Shown here: piece by piece, positions 63,983-64,000 of the stretch
Numbering within the stretch: position 1 is the first letter of the stretch
Layout: every line of letters begins with the position of its first letter
Assembly (NCBI GenBank): GCA_026415325.1
Contig: JAOAHH010000151.1
Coordinates: 1-64,000, forward strand
Length of the DNA stretch: 64,000 bases
From: Thermodesulfobacteriota bacterium
GTDB taxonomy: Bacteria; Desulfobacterota; WTBG01; CAIYCZ01; CAIRTM01
Direction of reading: 5' to 3'
Made by a program: the position numbers and the translations under genes
The notes under the pieces: generated by a model
The model's database searches: none
Told to the model about the DNA's origin: nothing
The model's input: only the letters and a program-made list of their open reading frames with translations

Positions 63983-64000
63983 TGGGATATCAGCAGATTG
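63982..64000 (+). CDS. Start of a further gene (3' cut by the window edge)
   Basis: ATG at 63982 overlaps the TGA of the preceding methyltransferase and has AGGAG six bases upstream; it reads MGYQQI before the end of the window. Nothing can be said about its function except that the sugar operon continues. Confidence 0.5.

Larger units (their letters stand above)
44392..64000 (+). other. Surface-glycan biosynthesis locus (overview)
   Basis: From the winged-helix regulator and NusG paralogue onward, plus-strand genes for nucleotide-sugar synthesis, amination, amidination, acylation, sulfation and methylation run to the window edge with mostly overlapping or abutting junctions. The break is 45287-46419, where a minus-strand toxin-antitoxin-like pair flanked by a repeat intervenes. 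NeuB, SpsF-type CMP transferase, epimerase, DegT aminotransferase and GNAT suggest a nonulosonic-acid-like sugar. The amidotransferases with HisH/HisF suggest an acetamidino group. No polymerase, flippase or glycosyltransferase is inside the visible part, so the acceptor (LPS, capsule, flagellin) is unknown. Confidence 0.8.

Overview
The window reads as one chromosomal segment of a Gram-negative, probably anaerobic bacterium with about 50% G+C. Evidence for an outer membrane is an LptE-type lipoprotein, a likely beta-barrel protein and a nonulosonate-type surface-glycan locus. Evidence for anaerobic redox metabolism is a NuoE / NuoF-GltD fusion / NuoG-like electron-bifurcating transhydrogenase, a ferritin-like protein and a rubredoxin-like peptide. 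Gene orders such as leuS-lptE-holA-rpsT and fabF-rpiB-comEB-nrdR-ribD-ribE-ribBA-ribH-nusB recall Desulfobacterota or Nitrospirota, but the phylum cannot be fixed from this sequence alone. I saw no rRNA, tRNA, CRISPR array, insertion sequence or prophage.

Region 1 (1-9420) is mixed housekeeping: a GNAT-CBS fusion and a chromate-type transporter on the plus strand, then a minus-strand group of a glycosyltransferase, an acyl-CoA ligase and the nickel-cofactor protein LarC. A ComEA-like secreted protein, dut, a lytic transglycosylase, an inositol monophosphatase whose natural start seems non-canonical, and metK follow. Region 2 (9457-19850) holds asnB, archease, leuS-lptE-holA convergent with rpsT, ogt, a TPR protein, a PP-loop thiolase-like gene paired with a JAMM peptidase, and a ferritin-like gene. 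Region 3 (20046-24460) is a three-gene operon matching the Stn (Sporomusa-type Nfn) transhydrogenase. Region 4 (24611-35685) is a long minus-strand block: yceD-rpmF-fabH-acyl-CoA dehydrogenase-fabG-acpP-fabF-rpiB-comEB-nrdR-ribD, then ribE-ribBA-ribH-nusB from its own strong promoter. plsX and fabD are missing from their usual places, and an acyl-CoA dehydrogenase sits between fabH and fabG.

Region 5 (35888-44176) carries a ureohydrolase, a flavin/PNPOx-family protein, a PilZ-methyltransferase fusion, a hybrid histidine kinase overlapping a probable outer-membrane protein, a secreted fibronectin-hydrolase, a 41-residue rubredoxin-like protein and a HIT protein.

Region 6 (44392-64000, running off the window) is the most distinctive part. 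It starts with a winged-helix regulator and a UpxY/RfaH-type NusG paralogue, and continues as a tightly overlapping sugar operon: SpsF-type cytidylyltransferase, Gfo/Idh/MocA dehydrogenase, DegT aminotransferase, epimerase, GNAT, NeuB, small DMT transporter, asparagine synthase-like protein, two N-acetyl-sugar amidotransferases (one fused to a HisF paralogue), HisH, three methyltransferases, a sulfotransferase and a DUF4910-type peptidase-like protein. Together they suggest a nonulosonic-acid-like sugar carrying an amidino group and further methyl, sulfate or amide decoration. Between the regulator genes and spsF, two copies of a hairpin-bearing repeat of about 32 bp flank a nucleotidyltransferase toxin-antitoxin-like pair on the opposite strand.
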